A stretch of 64,000 nt of DNA from Candidula unifasciata (taxonomy: Eukaryota > Mollusca > Gastropoda > Stylommatophora > Geomitridae), in the NCBI GenBank assembly GCA_905116865.2, contig CAJHNH020005011.1, positions 180,727 to 244,726 on the forward strand. The letters run 5' to 3'. Of this stretch, positions 57,541 to 64,000 are shown piece after piece. The number at the start of each line of letters is the position of its first letter. Within the stretch, counting starts at the first letter, position 1. The position numbers and the translations under genes are program-made. Below the pieces are notes generated by a model. That model saw nothing but the letters and a program-made list of their open reading frames with translations, was not told the origin of the DNA and did no database searches.

Positions 57541-58190
57541 ACAAAGCAACTTCATCAACTTTTCAGTTTTAAAACAAATCACTGAGTGTGTAATCACCCG
57601 CAGCTGCATCCAAAAGGAAGGGGAGGGCACATCAAAGATTACATGTGTGTGTGTATATGTGTGTGTGTACATGCTTGTGTGTATATGTGTGTGCGTATAT
57701 GTGATGCGTATGTTTAAAATGACAACATAACTCATCACTTAACTACCTCTACAAATTCAGTTGTCAGTGGTTGGTCGCAAGTTGTATAACAGAATTACAA
57801 GTAACAACATTGTTGTGCTCAGTCGTAGTTGACCCTAAGACTTCAATGTGGGCAGGATGTGCTCTACCCTTTGCCTTCTGTGACTGATGGTTTGATCCCT
57901 TCAGTCAGTCGTATGGTTATATCTATTGATTACATGGTCACGTACAGATATGTGTATAAAGCATATCTACATGCATCATTTATACAACATCTTTGTTGTC
58001 TCCGCTTATTCTCTCAGAGGATTATTATATAATAACTCCTTTTCCACTTGAATCAGCATTCCAGCAAAAAACACCAACCATGGCCCGAGGTCCTGGTTTG
58101 CATCCAATGTTTATACAAAGTTGACAGATTTAACTATTTTTGTAAAAATTTAGAATGTTTACAGATATCTCTCACCTGACCTGACTGATG
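57541..58190. other. Unique intergenic sequence with a short TG run
   Basis: A tgtgtgtatatgtgtg-like stretch lies at about 57643-57700. No gene or element was recognised in the rest. Confidence 0.5.
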
Positions 58191-58194
58191 AACC

Positions 58195-60010
58195 CTGGCA
58201 GAGAGTGTGACAGACTGACTGTTCTGCCATGAACTCATGTCATACAGTGTCACTGACTGACTGTTCTGCCATGAACTCATGTCATACAGTGTCACTGACT
58301 GACTGTTCTGCCATGAACTCATGTCATACAGTGTGACAGACTGACTGTTCTGCCATGAACTCATGTCATACAGTGTCACTGACTAACTGACTGTTCTGCC
58401 ATGAACTCCTGTCATACAGTGTCACTGACTGACTGTTCTGCCATGAACTCATGTCATACAGTGTCACTAACTGACTGTTCTGCCATGAACTCATGTCATA
58501 CAGTGTCACTGACTAACTGTTCTGCCATGAACTCATGTCATACAGTGTCACTGACTGACTGTTCTGCCATGAACTCATGTCATACAGTGTCACTGACTAA
58601 CTGACTGTTCTGCCATGAACTCATGTCATACAGTGTCACTGACTGACTGTTCTGCCATGAACTCATGTCATACAGTGTCACTGACTGATTGTTCTGCCAT
58701 GAACTCATGTCATACAGTGTCACTGACTGACTGTTCTGCCATGAACTCATGTCATACAGTGTCACTGACTAACTGTTCTGCCATGAACTCATGTCATACA
58801 GTGTCACTGACTAACTGACTGTTCTGCCATGAACTCATGTCATACAGTGTCACTGACTGACTGTTCTGCCATGAACTCATGTCATACAGTGTCACTGACT
58901 GACTGTTCTGCCATGAACTCATGTCATACAGTGTCACTGACTAACTGTTCTGCCATGAACTCATGTCATACAGTGTCACTGACTGACTGTTCTGCCATGA
59001 ACTCCTGTCATACAGTGTCACTGACTAACTGACTGTTCTGCCATGAACTCATGTCATACAGTGTCACTGACTAACTGACTGTTCTGCCATGAACTCATGT
59101 CATACAGTGTCACTGACTAACTGACTGTTCTGCCATGAACTCATGTCATACAGTGTCACTGACTAACTGACTGTTCTGCCATGAACTCATGTCATACAGT
59201 GTCACTGACTAACTGACTGTTCTGCCATGAACTCCTGTCATACAGTGTCACTGACTAACTGACTGTTCTGCCATGAACTCCTGTCATACAGTGTGGCTGA
59301 CTGATTGTTCTGCTATGAACTCATGTCATACAGTGTGACTGACTGACTGTTCTGCCATGAACTCATGTCATACAGTGTCACTGACTGACTGTTCTGCCAT
59401 GAACTCATGTCATACAGTGTGGCTGACTGATTGTTCTGCCATGAACTCATGTCATACAGTGTGACTGACTGACTGTTCTGCCATGAACTCATGTCATACA
59501 GTGTCACTGACTGACTGTTCTGCCATGAACTCATGTCATACAGTGTCACTGACTGACTGTTCTGCCATGAACTCATGTCATACAGTGTCACTGACTGACT
59601 GTTCTGCCATGAACTCATGTCATACAGTGTCACTGACTGACTGTTCTGCCATGAACTCATGTCATACAGTGTCACTGACTGACTGTTCTGCCATGAACTC
59701 ATGTCATACAGTGTCACTGACTGACTGTTCTGCCATGAACTCATGTCATACAGTGTGGCTGACTGATTGTTCTGCCATGAACTCATGTCATACAGTGTGG
59801 CTGACTGACTGTTCTGCCATGAACTCATGTCATACAGTGTGGCTGAATGATTGTTCTGCCATGAACTTATGTCATACAGTGTCACTGACTGACTGTTCTG
59901 CCATGAACTCCTGTCATACAGTGTGGCTGACTGACTGTTCTGCCATGAACTCATGCCATACAGTGTGGCTGACTGATTGTTCTGCCATGAACTCCTGTCA
60001 TACAGTGTGA
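58195..60010 (+). repeat. 42-bp minisatellite with 46-bp variants, about 42 copies
   Basis: The unit is ctgactgactgttctgccat, gaactcatgtcatacagtgt and ca. Some units have an extra ctaa giving 46 bp; others have gtgtggctga. Stop-free frames on both strands are by-products. Confidence 0.96.
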
Positions 60011-60124
60011 CTCACTATGACCTGTAGAAATGGTTGTTGACTGTAAACAAGCATTGGTGTCTTGTCATGCTGGAGCTTCTGTGTCAGAAAGCTGCTTAAT
60101 GAACATCAGTCATGGTGGAGGCTA

Positions 60125-60835
60125 CCAGACCTGACCCACGGTTATGTGACCTGACCCACGGTTATGTGACCTGACCCATGGTTGTGTGACCTGACCCATG
60201 GTTGTGTGACCTGACCTACGGTTGTGTGACCTGACCTACGGTTGTGTGACCTGACCCATGGTTGTGTGACCTGACCTATGGTTGTGTGACCTGACCCATG
60301 GTTGTGTGACCTGACTCATGGTTATGTGACCTGACCCATGGTTATGTGACCTGACCCATGGCTGTTGGGACCTGACCCATGGTTGTGTGACCTGACCCAT
60401 GGCTGTTGGGACCTGACCTATAGCTGTTAGACCTGACCCATGGTTATGTGACCTGACCCATGGCTGTTGGACCTGACCCATGGCTGTGTGACCTGACACA
60501 TGGCTGTGTGACCTGACCTATAGCTGTTGGGACCTGACCTATGGTTGTGTGACCTGACCTATGGTTGTGGCTGTTGGGACCTGACCTATGATTGTGTGAC
60601 CTGACCTATGGTTGTGTGACCTGACCCATGGTTATGTGACCTGACCCATGGTTATGTGACCTGACCCATGGTTATGTGACCTGACCCATGGCTGTTGGGA
60701 CCTGACCCATGGCTGTTGGACCTGACCTATGGTTATGTGACCTGACCCATGGTTATGTGACCTGACCCATGGTTGTGTGACCTGACCCATGGCTGTGTGA
60801 CCTGACCTATGGTTGTGGCTGTTGGGACATGACTC
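60125..60835 (+). repeat. 20-bp minisatellite, about 35 copies
   Basis: The unit is gacctgacccatggttgtgt, with gttatgtg, gctgttgg and cctatg variants. Confidence 0.93.
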
Positions 60836-60879
60836 TTGGCTGTGTCAGTGATCTCATAACCTCTAGTAAACAAAATCAT

Positions 60880-61605
60880 GAGATCTGTCCATCAGGGGGA
60901 GGGAGATTTGTCCATCAGCCGGTGGGAGATCTGTCCATCATCAGGAGGGAGATATGTCCATCAGCAGGTGGGAGATCTGTGCATCAGCAGGTGGGAGATC
61001 TGTCCATCAGCAGGAGGGAGATCTGTCCATCAGCAGGAGGGAGATTTGTCCATCAGCCGGTGGGAGATCTTTCCATCAGCCGGAGGGAGATATGTCCATC
61101 AGCAGGAGGGAAATCTGTCAAGCAGCAGGAGAGAGATCTGTCAAGCAGCAGGAGGGAGATATGTGCATCAGCAGGTGGGAGATTTGTCCATCAGCAGGAG
61201 GGAGATCTGTCCATCAGCAGGTGGGAGATCTGTCCATCAGCAGGTGGGAGATCTGTCCATCAGCAGGTGGGAGATCTGTCCATCAGCAGGAGGGAGATCT
61301 GTCCATCAGCAGGAGGGAGATCTGTCCATCAGCAGGTGGGAGATCTGTCCATCAGCAGGAGGGAGATCTGTGCATCAGCAGGTGGGAGATCTGTCCATCA
61401 GCAGGTGGGAGATCTGTCCATCAGCAGTTGAGAGATCTGTCCATCAGCAGGAGGGAGATCTGTGCATCAGCAGGTGGGAGATCTGTGCATCAGCAGGTGG
61501 GAGATCTGTCCATCAGCAGGTGGGAGATCTGTCCATCAGCAGGAGGGAGATCTGTCCATCAGCAGGAGGGAGATCTGTCCATCAGCAGGTGGGAGAATCA
61601 TTTGC
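60880..61605 (+). repeat. 23-bp minisatellite, about 31 copies
   Basis: The unit is gagatctgtccatcagcagg plus tgg or agg. It ends about 15 bp before a TC microsatellite. Confidence 0.95.
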
Positions 61606-61616
61606 CAGCTCCAGGG

Positions 61617-61735
<119 letters not shown>

Positions 61736-61739
61736 TGCT

Positions 61740-62628
61740 CTTTTATCTATGACATTTTAAAGTTGTTTTTAAAGATTAAATGTCCAGAAAAATCAGAAAT
61801 CTCTGTCTGTCAGTGATCCCTCTCATAGTCTCCTCAGCAGTAAGAAGTAAATACACCATTCTCAAAATTGCAGTAATCCTAGATGTGACATTCTGAAAGA
61901 AAGTTGTCTGCACAAGAGACTGTTACTTCAGCTGACAACAGATGTATTGTCAGACATTTGTAAATAGCCCTCAGTTTGTTCTCATATGTTCTTAGTTTTA
62001 TTCTCATGTTTAACATTCAGCCAGTGATTTCATCTCCATTTATGTGAAGTACTATTTTCCCAGAAGCCATCTACATCCTAGAAATCAACATTTCCAAGCT
62101 CAAGTCCGCCCGACTTCCATCAAAGATTTGCAGGCTATAAATATTCTACCTCTTGATAACTTTCAGCTGCCCAGGACCTAATCTCTTGTTGATGAAAGAA
62201 TGAATATTTGAGATCAAAGGTGGAAAACTAGTGTCAGTGCTAGTAACTCTTGTAAACTTTTGTTTCATTTGTCTCATTGTTTTGTGTTTTAATTGTTTCT
62301 TCTATAATTATGAAGATCAAATGGATTTTTGATAAGGAAATTGTGGAGGTTACTAGAAACTTCAACACAATTTTAATGGGAACCAAGAAACGGAAATATC
62401 CATCACACAAACACATAATAAAACAGTTACACAGCTGTTTCAGAGCAAGCGTTATAGTGTGAACCTTTTCGTTGTCGGCCCCTTTAGAAAATGGCTGCAG
62501 GCCCAGGATCAGAGGAGAGTCCTGCCTCCTGAGGTGTTTTGTTATTGTTGTCTGCTGAAGGCGTTTAATGTGTGGATATTTTCTGAAAGCAAGTGATCAT
62601 TTTATAAGTTCAGCTTTGCTGTGATACT
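61740..62628. other. Unique intergenic sequence, nothing recognised
   Basis: About 890 bp of AT-rich sequence without recognisable coding, RNA or element features. Confidence 0.5.
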
Positions 62629-62713
<85 letters not shown>

Positions 62714-62722
62714 GGGGGGGGG
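62629..62722 (+). repeat. Poly-G tract of about 92 bases
   Basis: A run of about 83 uninterrupted G, then one T and eight to nine G. The length may be imprecise because such homopolymers are hard to sequence. Confidence 0.9.
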
Positions 62723-62939
62723 TACACAAGTTAACAACAGGTTCAGGTGTAGAGTTTGATTTTGCCATGGCATGCAGGTAAGTTTGAAAATGAACGGACA
62801 GACAGACTGGCTGGCTCTGTATCACTTGGTGGTCATTTGATGCATGTCAAGCTAAATATGGAGGAAATCCCTTAGGGAGGGAGGTTACATTGCAGAAGCA
62901 CAAATAGGTCATCGAGGTCTGGAGAATGGTGCAGTAGGG

Positions 62940-63085
62940 AAGGACCTGTAGATCTGGTTATTGCTTAGCACTCAGAGGAATGGCAGGACAGACATAGACT
63001 GTTACTGTTAACATTAGAATAAGGCTGCTGAAGATAGGGATAGAGCACTTAAGGAAATTTCTTGAGTGCTGTGTTGTCGGTTCTA
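62940..63085 (+). repeat. Second copy of the unclassified dispersed repeat
   Basis: It contains cactcagaggaatggcagg, ggctgctgaagatagggat and gagtgctgtgttgtcgg, in the order seen at 39980-40145. Confidence 0.4.
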
Positions 63086-63112
63086 AACTCATCTCAGTTT
63101 ATTAGTACTGTT

Positions 63113-64000
63113 TGTATTGGCCTGTTTGAATGACTGCTGCTTGTTTCCAGCAAATAGTTGTAATCATTCTGAGATCTTTCCCATGGCTTGTAATGCCCTC
63201 CAACAGTTTGAATGACTGCTGCTTGTTTCCAGCAGATAGTTGTAATCATTCTGAGATCTTTCCCATGGCTTGTAATGCCCTCCAACAGTTTGAATGACTG
63301 CTGCTTGTTTCCAGCAAATAGTTGTAATCATTCTGAGATCTTTCCCATGGCTTGTAATGCCCTCCAACAGTTTGAATGACTGCTGCTTGTTTCCAGCAAA
63401 TAGTTGTAATCATTCTGAGATCTTTCCCATGGCTTGTAATGCCCTCCAACAGTTTGAATGACTGCTGCTTGTTTCCAGCAAATAGTTGTAATCATTCTGA
63501 GATCTTTCCCATGGCTTGTAATGCCCTCCAACAGTTTGAATGACTGCTGCTTGTTTCCAGCAAATAGTTGTAATCATTCTGAGATCTTTCCCATGGCTTG
63601 TAATGCCCTCCAACAGTTTGAATGACTGCTGCTTGTTTCCAGCAAATAGTTGTAATCATTCTGAGATCTTTCCCATGGCTTGTAATGCCCTCCAACAGTT
63701 TGAATGACTGCTGCTTGTTTCCAGCAAATAGTTGTAATCATTCTGAGATCTTTCCCATGGCTTGTAATGCCCTCCAACAGTTTGAATGACTGCTGCTTGT
63801 TTCCAGCAAATAGTTGTAATCATTCTGAGATCTTTCCCATGGCTTGTAATGCCCTCCAACAGTTTGAATGACTGCTGCTTGTTTCCAGCAGATAGTTGTA
63901 ATCATTCTGAGATCTTTCCCATGGCTTGTAATGCCCTCCAACAGTTTGAATGACTGCTGCTTGTTTCCAGCAAATAGTTGTAATCATTCTGAGATCTTTC
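63113..64000 (+). repeat. 82-bp minisatellite, about 11 copies, open at the right edge
   Basis: The unit contains gtttgaatgactgctgcttg, tttccagcaaatagttgtaa, tcattctgagatctttccc and atggcttgtaatgccctcca. Copies are almost identical and the array continues beyond the window. Confidence 0.95.

Noticed and set aside
62610..62825. Minus-strand frame with a poly-proline run
   Set aside because: It is the translation of the poly-G tract, with no flanking coding signal.

Overview
The window is eukaryotic, almost certainly metazoan. It has a multi-exon gene with GT-AG introns, dense minisatellites and microsatellites, tRNA-derived SINEs, non-LTR (LINE) and Penelope-like retroelement relics, and a short TIR element. 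A lophotrochozoan, most likely a mollusc, would fit the repeat style, but that is inference; nothing seen here fixes the taxon.

One host gene is recognisable: the 3' two-thirds of a DAPK1-type death-associated protein kinase gene on the + strand. Thirteen exons lie between 13827 and 55107. All have AG/GT borders and compatible phases, and together they encode 869 residues. In order they give three ankyrin repeats and a degenerate fourth (exons at 13827, 15863, 17316, 21747), the Roc GTPase-like domain (P-loop GSTGVGKS in the 24127 exon, DFSG in the 27862 exon, THAD in the 32002 exon), the COR and linker region (37105, 45090, 46933, and most of 49590), and a C-terminal death domain split between the 49590 and 54892 exons. 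The protein ends at a TGA at 55105-55107. The kinase domain, the calmodulin-binding segment and the earlier ankyrin repeats must lie upstream of the window.

By my tally about two-thirds of the window (roughly 40 kb) is tandem repeat, and nearly every intron carries its own unrelated array. The largest is a 29-bp array of about 12.6 kb (1143-13762). Others have units of 17, 19, 20, 26, 27, 28, 39, 40, 43, 46, 49, 51, 52, 53, 63 and 82 bp. Several are continuous with splice sites of the gene: the 39-bp array after the 27862 exon starts on its 5' splice site, the 51-bp array before the 21747 exon is made of polypyrimidine-AG units, and the array before the 46933 exon repeats that exon's acceptor. 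This is the most unusual structure in the window.

Mobile elements sit inside these introns: a TIR element with a perfect 8-bp target duplication (17018-17260), a tRNA-type SINE (24650-24895), a broken Penelope-like element with GIY-YIG remains and a hammerhead-like motif (29050-29900), a SINE-like element with a 13-bp target duplication (36601-36828), a LINE 3' end and a roughly 2-kb insertion inside the 52-bp array (40731-40957; 41057-43056), and a 5'-truncated LINE with RT and RNase H in the death-domain intron (50324-52406, minus strand). After 55107 the window holds only 3' UTR and intergenic minisatellites. I found no second host gene.
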